DNA of 17,226 nt from an uncultured Eubacteriales bacterium (GCA_900545815.1 URAM01000036.1:1-17226); one strand, 5' to 3'. Positions 7,196 through 14,426 are shown, numbered from the stretch's first letter. The notes: a model not told the origin generated them from the sequence alone. Numbers and translations are program-made.

Positions 7196-8893
7196 TTACG
7201 CGCCCTTCTTCGCTTCCAGCTTCTTGGCTCGGTTGATGGCGGACAGGACGCCCTTGATGGAGGCCATGGAGATGTTGTGATCCATGCCCACACCAAAGAC
7301 ATCGGTGCCGTCAGGAATACGGAGGTGGATGTAGGCCACAGCCTGGGAGTCAGAGCCGGTGTTGATGGCGTGTTCCTTGTAGTCCACAAAGGTGTAACGA
7401 TCCAAGTCCTGCCCGTGGACGGCGTTGAAGAAGGCGTCGATGGGGCCGTTGCCCTGGCCGGAGATGGGGATGGTGCGCTTGCCCTCGCAGCAGAGTGTGC
7501 CAGAGAAGGAGACGGCAGAGGTGTCGTCCTGGTGAGTCTCTTGGAAGTTCCGGTTGATGAGGCGATAAGGGTCGTTGATCTGGAGATATTCCCGCTTGAA
7601 CAGCTCCAAAATGGCCTCCGGCTTCAGCTCGTGGCCAATCCGGTCGGTCTCCGCCTGAACGATGTCGCTGAACTCCGGATGCATGGCCTTGGGCAGCTCG
7701 AAGCCGAAGTTGTGCGCCATGATGAACGCCGTGCCGCCCTTGCCGGACTGGCTGTTGATGCGGATGATGGGCTCGTAGTCACGCCCCACGTCTGCCGGGT
7801 CGATGGGCAGATAGGGAACCTCCCACTTGTCGCTGTGGGACTTTTCCATGTACTGCATCCCCTTGTTGATGGCATCCTGATGGCTGCCAGAGAAGGCGGT
7901 GAACACCAGTTCGCCCACATAGGGCTGACGCTCGCCGATCTGCATTTTGGTGACTTTTTCGTAGACCTTGCGGATCTCGTTCAGATGGGAGAAATCCAGC
8001 TCCGGGTCAATGCCCTGGGTGTACATATTCATGGCCACGGTGACCATATCCAGGTTGCCGGTGCGCTCACCGTTGCCGAACAGGGTGGCCTCAATGCGGT
8101 CGGCGCCAGCCAGCAGACCCATCTCAGCAGTGGCGACACCGGTGCCACGGTCGTTGTGGGGGTGGAGGGAGATGATGGCACGCTCCCGACCGGGCAGGTT
8201 GCGGATGAAGTATTCCAGCTCATCGGCGAACTGATTGGGCATACAGTTTTCGACCGTGGTAGGCAGGTTCAGGATGACCTTGTGGTCTTCGTCTGCGTGG
8301 AGGGCGGTCATGACGGCGTCACAGATCTGGTCGGCGGCGTCCATCTCGGTGCCCATGAAGGACTCAGGAGAGTATTCGTAGCGGATGTCTGCGCCGGCGG
8401 CGATCATGGGCTGGCTCATCTCGTAGATCATTGTGGCGGCATCGGTGGCGATCTTCTGGACACCTTCTACATCGGTGTGAAAGACTACCTTCCGCTGGAG
8501 GGTGGAGGTGGAGTTGTAGAAGTGGAAGATGACGTGCTTGCAGCCCTCAATGGCCTCAAATGTCCGGCGGATGAGGTGGGGACGTGCCTGCACCAGTACC
8601 TGGATGGTCACGTCATCGGGGATGTGGCCATCCTCGATGAGGGTGCGCAGGAAGTGAAATTCGGTCTCAGAAGCGGAGGGGAAGCCAACCTCGATCTCCT
8701 TCACCCCGATGTCCACCAGGGTGTGGAACAGCAGCAGCTTTTCTTCCACATTCATGGGATCCACCAGCGCCTGGTTGCCGTCCCGCAAATCGACCGAGCA
8801 CCAGATAGGGGCTTTGGTGATGGTGTTGTCCGGCCAGGTGCGGTTCTGGATGGGCTGGGGGACAAAGGGGATATATTTCTCGAAACCTTTCAT
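7196..8893 (-). CDS. leuA: 2-isopropylmalate synthase
   Basis: The enzyme condenses acetyl-CoA with 2-oxoisovalerate, the first committed step of leucine synthesis. This 565-residue protein belongs to the long type known from actinobacterial LeuA. It has the TIM-barrel start WCSVDLRDGNQAL (31-43), the metal ligands Asp35 and HPHND (244-248), and the GNGERTGN loop. Its C-terminal regulatory domain (SGQGNGPIDAF, then GMDHNISMAS) is the fold to which leucine binds as feedback inhibitor. The frame extends upstream to 9049, but that part is leader RNA. ATG at 8893-8891 has a perfect AGGAGG (8908-8903) with a 9-nt spacer. It stands alone, without other leu genes, under T-box control, so both attenuation and allosteric feedback are expected. 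Confidence 0.95.
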   Translation of the reverse strand: MKGFEKYIPFVPQPIQNRTWPDNTITKAPIWCSVDLRDGNQALVDPMNVEEKLLLFHTLVDIGVKEIEVGFPSASETEFHFLRTLIEDGHIPDDVTIQVLVQARPHLIRRTFEAIEGCKHVIFHFYNSTSTLQRKVVFHTDVEGVQKIATDAATMIYEMSQPMIAAGADIRYEYSPESFMGTEMDAADQICDAVMTALHADEDHKVILNLPTTVENCMPNQFADELEYFIRNLPGRERAIISLHPHNDRGTGVATAEMGLLAGADRIEATLFGNGERTGNLDMVTVAMNMYTQGIDPELDFSHLNEIRKVYEKVTKMQIGERQPYVGELVFTAFSGSHQDAINKGMQYMEKSHSDKWEVPYLPIDPADVGRDYEPIIRINSQSGKGGTAFIMAHNFGFELPKAMHPEFSDIVQAETDRIGHELKPEAILELFKREYLQINDPYRLINRNFQETHQDDTSAVSFSGTLCCEGKRTIPISGQGNGPIDAFFNAVHGQDLDRYTFVDYKEHAINTGSDSQAVAYIHLRIPDGTDVFGVGMDHNISMASIKGVLSAINRAKKLEAKKGA

Positions 8894-8959
8894 GATAAAC
8901 TTCCTCCTAATCGTTTTGCGTAAAAATTGGGGTTGTGCTGGCGGGGGAAAGTGACGAAA

Positions 8960-9262
8960 TAAAGAAGCCCCTGACCGAACAGCATGTTCAGTCAGGGGCG
9001 AAATGTTACATTCATTCGCGGTACCACCCTGATGCTCCTGGCAGATCACTCCACCAGGACTCTGCGGCCTCCAGCAAGGCCCGGACGGGTAACGGCGTCA
9101 GCCGGATGCCCCTAGTGACTGGAAAAGCGTTCAGGACATCAACTCTGGGAACAGTCATACACCCGCACCTTCCGATCGGCTCACAGCATCCGCCGACTCT
9201 CTGCACAAAAGAAACGGGTCTTTTTTCCCTTCCTCGTCTTTGACGATGATAGACAGGTTGTG
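8960..9262 (-). promoter_or_regulatory. T-box leader (leucine) controlling leuA
   Basis: On the minus strand this leader has a stem I with an AGAGAG loop motif and the distal-loop pattern GG-TG-TG-GA-GCC. The diagnostic T-box GGTGGTACCGCG (9028-9017) follows, then a terminator with 14-bp arms (8999-8986/8980-8967) and a T-rich tail. The TCAGGG just before the T-box can pair with CCCTGA in the terminator's first arm, forming the competing antiterminator. Stem I can be drawn with GGGAA/TTCCC and ACCCG/CGGGT flanking an internal loop whose 3' side contains CTG (9154-9152), a leucine codon and the likely specifier. Uncharged tRNA-Leu would stabilise the antiterminator and raise leuA expression. 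Confidence 0.93.
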
Positions 9263-9268
9263 ATTGAT

Positions 9269-9297
9269 AATCTACCACATCCGGTGGCGGTTGTCAA
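9269..9297 (-). promoter_or_regulatory. Promoter of the leuA T-box transcript
   Basis: A perfect -35 TTGACA (9297-9292), a 17-nt spacer and TAGATT (9274-9269) place the transcript start near 9262, just before stem I. Confidence 0.82.
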
Positions 9298-9350
9298 GGG
9301 GAAATTTCTCCGGAGGCGGGAAAAAAGAAGGAAAATCACGAAAATTTCTC

Positions 9351-9379
9351 TTGACATTTGGGTGATGGTGCGGTAAAAT
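9351..9379 (+). promoter_or_regulatory. Promoter of the tRNA-Ser operon
   Basis: Perfect TTGACA (9351-9356), a 17-nt spacer and TAAAAT (9374-9379). It is divergent from the leuA T-box promoter, 54 bp away, and lies about 30 nt before the first tRNA. Confidence 0.88.
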
Positions 9380-9407
9380 AATCCTTGCTTGTATGGGTGA
9401 TCGCTTT

Positions 9408-9496
9408 GGAGAGGTGTCCGAGCGGTTTAAGGAGCCAGTCTTGAAAACTGGTGACTCAGTCATGGGCCATGGGTTCGAATCCCATCCTCTCCGCCA
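9408..9496 (+). tRNA. tRNA-Ser(TGA)
   Basis: An 89-nt class II tRNA. The acceptor GGAGAGG pairs with CCTCTCC (9486-9492), the discriminator is G, and CCA is encoded (9494-9496). The anticodon loop CTTGAAA (stem CCAGT/ACTGG) gives anticodon TGA at 9442-9444, reading UCA. It has a long variable arm and the T-arm GGGTTCGAATCCC. Confidence 0.96.
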
Positions 9497-9538
9497 TACA
9501 ACCTTAAAACAGAATGGATATCATCAATTCTGCCTCAT

Positions 9539-9629
9539 GGAGAAGTACTCAAGTGGCCGAAGAGGCGCCCCTGCTAAGGGCGTAGGCGTGTTAAAGCGCG
9601 CGAGGGTTCAAATCCCTCCTTCTCCGCCA
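9539..9629 (+). tRNA. tRNA-Ser(GCT)
   Basis: A 91-nt class II tRNA lies 42 bp behind the first. The acceptor GGAGAAG pairs with CTTCTCC (9619-9625), followed by G and encoded CCA. The anticodon loop CTGCTAA between CGCCC and GGGCG gives GCT at 9573-9575, reading AGC/AGU. The extended variable arm is typical for serine. Its 3' end is the likely target of the integrase whose remnant lies at 9798-9925. Confidence 0.96.
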
Positions 9630-9672
9630 AAAAGAACCGTTGAAATTGTTGTGATTTCAGCGGTTCTTTTTT
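9630..9672 (+). terminator. Terminator of the tRNA-Ser operon
   Basis: A 17-bp stem (9630-9646/9654-9670, one G-U) with a 7-nt loop ends in six T residues, directly after the encoded CCA. Confidence 0.93.
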
Positions 9673-9774
9673 GATTTTAGCATATTTAAGCATGAAAAAG
9701 AGAGGAATTGCGACTTTTCCTCTGTTTTAGCGCTGTGGTCTATTATGCTCTTATCTGCTCAGAAATGCGCTGTT

Positions 9775-9794
9775 ATGTCGTAAAAATGTCGTAA
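9775..9794. repeat. Tandem 9-bp direct repeat ATGTCGTAA (possible integrase arm site)
   Basis: ATGTCGTAA occurs at 9775-9783 and again at 9786-9794, 11 bp from start to start, about one helical turn. The pair lies between the integrase remnant and the 3' end of tRNA-Ser(GCT), where tyrosine integrases of this type often have paired arm-binding repeats. The assignment is inferred from position and spacing. Confidence 0.5.
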
Positions 9795-9797
9795 GGA

Positions 9798-9925
9798 TTA
9801 AGGACAGTCTGGTCCTTTGTCCTGCTGCAATTCGGCCAGGCACTGGTTGATGCGGTCGGTGATCTCCTGCTTCCGGCGGTCACGCAGGTGAGTGTAGATG
9901 CCCTAGGCAAGGTGGTTTTCTCGCA
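9798..9925 (-). pseudogene. Remnant of a tyrosine integrase (C-terminal end)
   Basis: On the minus strand the frame ending at TAA (9800-9798) encodes GIYTHLRDRRKQEITDRI and a further tail of about 16 residues. IYTHL is the nucleophile box of phage-type tyrosine recombinases. An in-frame TAG (9905-9903) stands immediately before it. In another frame just upstream, KTTL can be read, which normally joins directly to GIYTHL; the joint therefore looks disturbed by a 5-bp insertion (CCTAG). Nothing of the catalytic core (RHRH) remains upstream, where the terminator of the next gene begins. The fragment sits behind tRNA-Ser(GCT), the usual place for an integrase, and marks an old, decayed integrative element. 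Confidence 0.75.
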
Positions 9926-9931
9926 CCCAAA

Positions 9932-9967
9932 ACAAACAAGCGTTCCCAAGAGGGAACGCTTGTTTTC
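9932..9967 (-). terminator. Terminator after the flavin reductase-like gene
   Basis: A perfect 14-bp stem (9934-9947/9952-9965) with a 4-nt loop. On the minus strand it is followed by TGTTTT. It lies 5 bp behind the stop codon of the gene. Confidence 0.9.
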
Positions 9968-9970
9968 ACA

Positions 9971-10534
9971 TTATTTCAGCTTCGCCCCGTCCTGGAACGC
10001 ATTGCCCACCCGTTCGGTCACCTTGTAGTAACCGTAGGTGTAGGGGTCAAAGGCGATGGCATCGACCTTCGTCATGTCCACCTTGCCATCCGTGAGCACC
10101 CGCTCATCAGCGGTCACGCTGACCACCTTGCCGATGACGCCGCAGCCGTAGGGGCCGTCCTGGTACGCCACAAATTCACACTCCATGCAGAGGGGCAGCT
10201 CGTTGATGACCGGTGCGTCTACCATCTCCGCCTTGGTGGCGGTGAGCCCAGCCTTGCCCAGCTTGTCTGGTACTTGATGGCCGGAGACCAGTCCGAAGTA
10301 GTCCGCTTCCACCATGTGGGCAGCGTCTGCGATGCCTACCGTGAATGCGCCACGCGCCTTCAGGTTCTCCACCGTCTTATGTCCTTCGCTCAGATTCAGC
10401 ACCACCGTGTCTCGTTCCTGCATGGTGCCCCAGGCGGCGTTCATCACATTTACCGTGCCATCCTCGTTGTAGGTGGCGATGAGCAGCACCGGCATGGGGA
10501 AGATGCCGGCAGTCATGTTCAATTTCTTGCGCAT
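9971..10534 (-). CDS. Flavin reductase-like, FMN-binding split-barrel protein
   Basis: A 187-residue cytoplasmic protein of the flavoredoxin / flavin reductase-like group. Features seen are the N-terminal PMPVLLIATYNEDG..NVMNAAWGTM strand-turn-strand, the LNLSEGHKTVENL phosphate/FMN-contact region, the LVSGHQVPDKLGKAGL segment, and the central PLCMECEF..GVIGKVVSV barrel strands. Relatives bind FMN and reduce or carry flavin; the physiological partner is unknown. The frame is open to 10624, but ATG at 10534-10532 is chosen. It has GAGGT 8 nt upstream and starts where the family starts, and the -10 element at 10579-10574 would lie inside a longer frame. It is monocistronic with its own terminator. 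Confidence 0.88.
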   Translation of the reverse strand: MRKKLNMTAGIFPMPVLLIATYNEDGTVNVMNAAWGTMQERDTVVLNLSEGHKTVENLKARGAFTVGIADAAHMVEADYFGLVSGHQVPDKLGKAGLTATKAEMVDAPVINELPLCMECEFVAYQDGPYGCGVIGKVVSVTADERVLTDGKVDMTKVDAIAFDPYTYGYYKVTERVGNAFQDGAKLK

Positions 10535-10573
10535 GGGATCCAACCTCGCTTCTTTGATATTTTCTGTGCATCC

Positions 10574-10603
10574 ATTATACCCAACCGGCGGAAAAACACA
10601 AGA
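10574..10603 (-). promoter_or_regulatory. Probable promoter of the flavin reductase-like gene
   Basis: A perfect TATAAT (10579-10574) lies 39 bp before the start codon. The best -35 match is a weak TTGTGT about 16 nt further upstream, so activity may be low or activator-dependent. Confidence 0.55.
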
Positions 10604-10669
10604 GGGCTGGCGCAGGTTCGGCAAATGCGACGAGAAAGAAGGCGTTCTTGTGCCGACAGCACAATGCCC

Positions 10670-12406
10670 TTACTCCACCACCGGTGGGATGAACTGCTCC
10701 ATGGCTTCTCGAAGCCTGGGGTGGCGGATGACGAAGTGGATGGCAGGCGCCTTCCCCTTGGACACCATGGCCCACTGTCCCTCCCGCAGGAAGATCTGGA
10801 GGTTGCGAAAAGCCTGGGCGGCGGTGCGCTTGAGGGCGTAGTTGGGGTGGGCGGCGGCAAATCGTGCCGTCTCTTGGAGGTGGGTCACATATTCCGGATA
10901 AGTATAGCACAAGTCGCTCTCGCAGAAGGCGCCGGACACATCCAGCGCTGGCGGGTGCTTGTCAAACTCCGCTTGGGAGAGGGAGGAAACCTCATCCTCC
11001 ACCTGTTCCGTCTCCAAAATGGTCTCCACCCGCTGCCGCTGGGCAGCTGCGTGGCGGAGGATGTCCTCCCGCAGCCCTTTTGCCACCTGCCTGGCGTCCA
11101 GGAATGCGGTCAAGGTCTCCCGTTCCATGGTGTATAGGGGCGGGGAGGAGAGGATGCCCCGCCGCTTGCCCGACTTGGGAGCATCGGCCAGCAGGAAGGC
11201 GTTGAACTCATTGGCTCGGTCACCACGGTAAATCTCCATCAACGGGGAGGCGTTGTCCAGCAGCGCCTGCGCCTGCTTGCTGTAATAGGCAACTTCCCGT
11301 CGGGCTTTGGTCAGGTAGTATCGTCCCTGGCTGTGGTGGCCGGCAATGGCCTCCCCAGAGAGAGCCGCGGCGCCTGAAACCTTCAGCAGGTGCAGGAACG
11401 GGCTGCTCTGCGTATTCTTAATGTAGTAGGGGGAAATCTGTCCGGTCATGTACATGGGGATCCAGACTTCCAGCCCCAGCATCATCTCCTCAAAGGAGCG
11501 CTCCAAGTTGTGGATCTGGTTCAGATGCAGCCCCTTTTTCAGCAGCATGGCCATGCCAAACATCCATTTCTTAGGGAAAAAGGGGTCCTTGGCCATCTCT
11601 GTCATGGGCATATCGCTGTACATGGTCACCGGTCGCTGGGATTTAGATAGTATGGTTGCCTTGAGAAAATCCAACTCGCTGTCCATCATCTCCGCCAATC
11701 CGAAATAGCTTTTGGAGGAGGGAAGCTGGAAGGGAGCGGAGGGCACCTTGAGCTGGTCGAAGTGGATGGCCTGAATGTACTCGTTCAGGTCGAATTCATC
11801 CAGCTTGGTCAAAAAGCCGGAGATGTCCTCTTTGCCCACCGCTGCGACCTGCCCATTGAGCAGCCAGTTGCGCAGTCGGTCGAAGCGCACCGACACATCT
11901 GCCAGCGCGTCTGCCGGACACTGGAGGAGACTGGCCAGAACGGCCATGTCCTGGGGGGTGTCCCGCTCTCGGACGATGGAGCTGGCCACGGCAGCGGCGA
12001 ACCGTTCCGGCTCAGCGGGACGGCGGCTGCCATTGCGGAAGCGGAAGATGGTGGAGGGGTCGTAGTTGATATGGCGGCAGAGTTTGCTAACACTGATGTC
12101 CAGCATAGACAGCAGCAGGTCGAAGTTCCGCATCAGTTGCTCTGTGTCTGCCTGGGCGAAATCCTCTGCGGCGAAAAAGGCTGCCCGCACCGCTTCCTCT
12201 GTCACCTCTGTCAGTCCCCGTTCCGCAGCCAGCCGGGCAATGCCCTGACAGAGCTGCCCAAAAGCCGGCGCGTTGGGGTCGGGGAGCCGCTCGCCGGAGC
12301 GGTAACGGCTGAGGGTGGCGGCGGAGATGCTGGAGGCGGCGCTGAGCTCTTTGGCCAGGCAATCCAGCTGTTGGATGTAGGCGTTGAGTTGTGCTTGAAA
12401 TTTCAT
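10670..12406 (-). CDS. Large cytoplasmic regulator with two HTH-like units
   Basis: A 578-residue protein without signal peptide or membrane helix. Residues 7-45 (LAKELSAASSISAATLSRYRSGERLPD) read as an XRE-type helix-turn-helix. A second unit at about 93-130 repeats the pattern (VSKLCRHINYDPSTIFRFRNGSRRP). The shared end, serine or phenylalanine, Arg, then (R/N)(S/N)G(E/S)R.P, suggests an internal duplication. The remaining 450 residues are predominantly helical in character, with no catalytic motif I recognise, and may sense a ligand. The start ATG 12406-12404 has GAGAGG a few nt upstream; the earlier ATG at 12421 lacks one. It is divergent from the surface protein gene, 204 bp apart, and could control it. 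I do not recognise a named family. Confidence 0.75.
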   Translation of the reverse strand: MKFQAQLNAYIQQLDCLAKELSAASSISAATLSRYRSGERLPDPNAPAFGQLCQGIARLAAERGLTEVTEEAVRAAFFAAEDFAQADTEQLMRNFDLLLSMLDISVSKLCRHINYDPSTIFRFRNGSRRPAEPERFAAAVASSIVRERDTPQDMAVLASLLQCPADALADVSVRFDRLRNWLLNGQVAAVGKEDISGFLTKLDEFDLNEYIQAIHFDQLKVPSAPFQLPSSKSYFGLAEMMDSELDFLKATILSKSQRPVTMYSDMPMTEMAKDPFFPKKWMFGMAMLLKKGLHLNQIHNLERSFEEMMLGLEVWIPMYMTGQISPYYIKNTQSSPFLHLLKVSGAAALSGEAIAGHHSQGRYYLTKARREVAYYSKQAQALLDNASPLMEIYRGDRANEFNAFLLADAPKSGKRRGILSSPPLYTMERETLTAFLDARQVAKGLREDILRHAAAQRQRVETILETEQVEDEVSSLSQAEFDKHPPALDVSGAFCESDLCYTYPEYVTHLQETARFAAAHPNYALKRTAAQAFRNLQIFLREGQWAMVSKGKAPAIHFVIRHPRLREAMEQFIPPVVE

Positions 12407-12446
12407 CGGTATTCCTCTCAAGTCTTTATGCTAAGTCTCTCCTACG

Positions 12447-12452
12447 ATTATA
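12447..12452 (-). promoter_or_regulatory. -10 element of the two-HTH regulator gene
   Basis: TATAAT on the minus strand (12452-12447), 40 bp before the start codon. No good -35 is seen, which is common for promoters that are autoregulated or activated, but no operator is identified. Confidence 0.5.
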
Positions 12453-12520
12453 CCCAATGGTCGAGGAAAAGGGAAGGGGCGCAGTTTCCGATTTGTCCAG
12501 TGACAGTTCTGGCAACTGCG

Positions 12521-12550
12521 TTGCCTGGCTGCGTCCTCGTCCGGTATAAT
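12521..12550 (+). promoter_or_regulatory. Promoter of the surface protein gene
   Basis: TTGCCT (12521-12526), an 18-nt spacer and a perfect TATAAT (12545-12550). Transcription would begin near 12557, and AGGAGG (12598-12603) lies 7 nt before the start codon at 12611. Confidence 0.7.
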
Positions 12551-12610
12551 GTTTGGGAAGCAAAACGGCCAACGGAAGGCTGAAAACTGGAAAAAACAGG
12601 AGGATTTTGA

Positions 12611-14107
12611 ATGAAAACAGACAGAATATGGCGCGCCCTCAGCGTCGCCCTGGCCCTCTGCCTGACCCTGGCTCTGGCGCCCACCTGCGCCTTTGCCGCG
12701 GACGCAGACACGGAACCGGTTGAGGATGGCGTGAGCACCAGCGGCGTGACCGATGTGACGGGCGGCAGCGGCGTCACGGTCAAAACGGAGGTGCGCAACA
12801 ATTACACCGACACCTACGAGCGGCAGACGGTGACCCTGGTCAACGGCACCGCCACCGTAGAGGACGATTTCTCCGGTCTCGACGGCAGGAACCTGACCTT
12901 TGCAGACCTGGGTGTCCTGACCCTCCAGGCAGCCTATGACGGGGGGAGCAAGAAGACCACCTTCACCGTGGACACCAGCAGCATCCAGCGGCAGCAGGAG
13001 GAGCAGCAGTACACGGCGGCAGAGGTGGAGTGCAAGACGAAGATGACCACCACCTATACCGGCTCCAAGCTGACCTACACCGGGACGGAGTATGATGAGA
13101 CAGGCAAGGTGGGCACCATCCATGAGATCCGGGATGACTACTACACCCGCAACCACAGGTGCATCACCTTCCGCCTGACCATCCCGGCGGCAGAGTCCAC
13201 CGCCATCGATAGCGTGCAGGTCACCGACGCCACCCTGACCTACCAGGCCGGGGACAAGCCCCAGGCCACGGCCAAGGCAGACGCCAACGCCCAGATTGCC
13301 TATGAGTATTGGGAGAAGATGGAAGAAAACGATAAGAGCGAGCTGGTACCCGTGAAGTTCTGGTACTCCGATCCGGCCGAGCTGGCCAAGGTGCCGGAAG
13401 ACAAGCGCATCACCCAGTTCGAGGCGGGCAAGCGCTATATGTACAGCCTGATGCTGGCCAGCGCCGAGGGGTATCCCTTTGCCGCAGACTGCGCCCTGAC
13501 CGTCAATGGCAAGGCAGTCAACGGCAAAAACGTCATCGTGGGTCAGGACGGCAAGGTTATGTTCGCCACCGCCCTGAAGACTCTGACCCTGACCGGCGCT
13601 GAGACGCCAGAGACGCCGGAGTACCGCATCACTGCTGGCGCCAATAGTGTTTGGACGATGGGGAACGAGGATGGCCTGACCTTCCGTGCCAACGGTGCCC
13701 TTGACAAGTTCACCGGCATCCAGGTGGACGGCAAGATCTTGGACAGCGATGCTTACACCGTCGACTCCGGCTCCACCGTGGTCACCCTGGAACCCACCTA
13801 CCTGGAGACTCTGACAGAAGGGAAGCATCACCTGACCGTTCTCTACACCGATGGCCAGTGCGGCACCGGTTTCACCGTCCAGGCGGCAGAAGATGACCCG
13901 ACAGAGGACGCCAACGATGACTCCACGGAGGACACCGAGGAGAAGTCCTCCAACAAGAGCGACAAGGCCGTTAAGAGCACCTCCAAGAAGACTGGCACCC
14001 CCAAGACCGGTGACAGTGCTGCCCCCACCCTATGGGCAGGGATGCTGATGGTCAGCGGCGGGGCTGTCCTGGGCGTCCTGCGCTGGGGCAAGCGTCGGGA
14101 GCGCTAA
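12611..14107 (+). CDS. Secreted, sortase-anchored surface protein with a CBM_X2/Ig-like domain
   Basis: The 498-residue precursor has a typical signal peptide: a basic start, a hydrophobic core at 9-24, and a cleavage site after AFA (29) or AFAA (30). The C terminus carries the sorting signal TPKTG (463-467), followed by a hydrophobic stretch (473-490) and the basic tail KRRER, so sortase should link it to peptidoglycan. The segment from about 338 to 430 (ITAGANSVWTMGNEDGLTF ... YTVDSGSTVVTLEPTYLETL) resembles the CBM_X2/Ig-like domains of clostridial surface proteins. An acidic Asp/Glu/Ser/Lys linker joins it to the anchor. The middle (about 45-330) is beta-rich and unrecognised. The ligand is unknown; adhesion is possible. 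No sortase gene is in the window. The divergent two-HTH regulator is a candidate controller. Confidence 0.88.
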   Translation: MKTDRIWRALSVALALCLTLALAPTCAFAADADTEPVEDGVSTSGVTDVTGGSGVTVKTEVRNNYTDTYERQTVTLVNGTATVEDDFSGLDGRNLTFADLGVLTLQAAYDGGSKKTTFTVDTSSIQRQQEEQQYTAAEVECKTKMTTTYTGSKLTYTGTEYDETGKVGTIHEIRDDYYTRNHRCITFRLTIPAAESTAIDSVQVTDATLTYQAGDKPQATAKADANAQIAYEYWEKMEENDKSELVPVKFWYSDPAELAKVPEDKRITQFEAGKRYMYSLMLASAEGYPFAADCALTVNGKAVNGKNVIVGQDGKVMFATALKTLTLTGAETPETPEYRITAGANSVWTMGNEDGLTFRANGALDKFTGIQVDGKILDSDAYTVDSGSTVVTLEPTYLETLTEGKHHLTVLYTDGQCGTGFTVQAAEDDPTEDANDDSTEDTEEKSSNKSDKAVKSTSKKTGTPKTGDSAAPTLWAGMLMVSGGAVLGVLRWGKRRER

Positions 14108-14117
14108 ACGACAACAG

Positions 14118-14166
14118 CGTGCCCTGCAAAGTGGCATAGGGCTTGCAGGATACGATATCCTTTTGG
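14118..14166 (+). terminator. Short hairpins after the surface protein gene
   Basis: CCTGCAA/TTGCAGG (arms about 7 bp) is followed by GGATA/TATCC with four T residues behind it (14161-14164). They may act as a weak first stop ahead of the strong terminator at 14208. Confidence 0.4.
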
Positions 14167-14207
14167 AAGAATGTGTGTGAATGAGAACGAACCGGTTCGC
14201 CCTATCC

Positions 14208-14245
14208 GTCCACCGCAGCGGGAGACCACTGCGGTGGACTTTTTT
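14208..14245 (+). terminator. Strong intrinsic terminator after the surface protein gene
   Basis: An 11-bp perfect stem (14208-14218/14229-14239) with a 10-nt loop is followed by six T residues (14240-14245). Confidence 0.93.
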
Positions 14246-14272
14246 CACAACGAGAAAACGGAAAGTTTCCCC

Positions 14273-14301
14273 TTGTCTTTTCCAGCTCGTTGTGTCATAA
14301 T
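14273..14301 (+). promoter_or_regulatory. Promoter of the tRNA-Ser(CGA) region
   Basis: TTGTCT (14273-14278), a 17-nt spacer and CATAAT (14296-14301) with a TG one base before the -10 (extended -10). It is the only good promoter found before the tRNA fragment and the intact tRNA. It probably transcribes both, with the intact tRNA starting about 220 nt downstream. Confidence 0.65.
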
Positions 14302-14348
14302 AAACAAGTGATTTTTCCATACGCAGCAGCAGCGAAGCGGTCATATAT

Positions 14349-14426
14349 GGAGACGTATCGAAGTGGTCATAACGAGAACGACTCGAAATCGTGGTCGCTA
14401 CTCGGTAGCACCCTGACCGGAATCCC
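14349..14426 (+). pseudogene. 5' fragment of a diverged tRNA-Ser(CGA)
   Basis: The segment begins GGAG and carries a D-arm region identical to that of the intact tRNA (20 bases at 14355-14374), followed by an anticodon arm with loop CTCGAAA (anticodon CGA, 14384-14386). A complete variable-arm hairpin GCTAC/GTAGC follows. The T arm is broken: only GAATCCC-like bases remain. The 3' half of the acceptor and the CCA are absent. It lies exactly 180 bp before the intact gene. In the anticodon stem two pairs differ from the intact tRNA with both partners changed (C-G to A-T and T-A to C-G), so it descends from a separately evolved tRNA, not from a recent copying error. A less complete echo of the D arm, CGAAGCGGTCATA, is at 14333-14345. 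Confidence 0.8.

Noticed and set aside
7277..8923. 548-codon open frame antisense to leuA
   Set aside because: It lies wholly opposite a well-identified enzyme and its leader, with valine/glycine/aspartate-rich composition typical of shadow frames.
9012..9278. 88-codon minus-strand frame upstream of leuA as a leader peptide or gene
   Set aside because: It coincides with T-box structural elements, which explain the sequence fully.
10560..12460. Shared TTGGGTATAAT context before the flavin reductase and regulator genes as a common regulon site
   Set aside because: Only the -10 and a few flanking bases agree; too short to claim a shared operator.
12431..13831. 466-codon open frame antisense to the surface protein gene
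   Set aside because: It is a shadow of the sense gene, which has a signal peptide, sorting signal, promoter and terminator.
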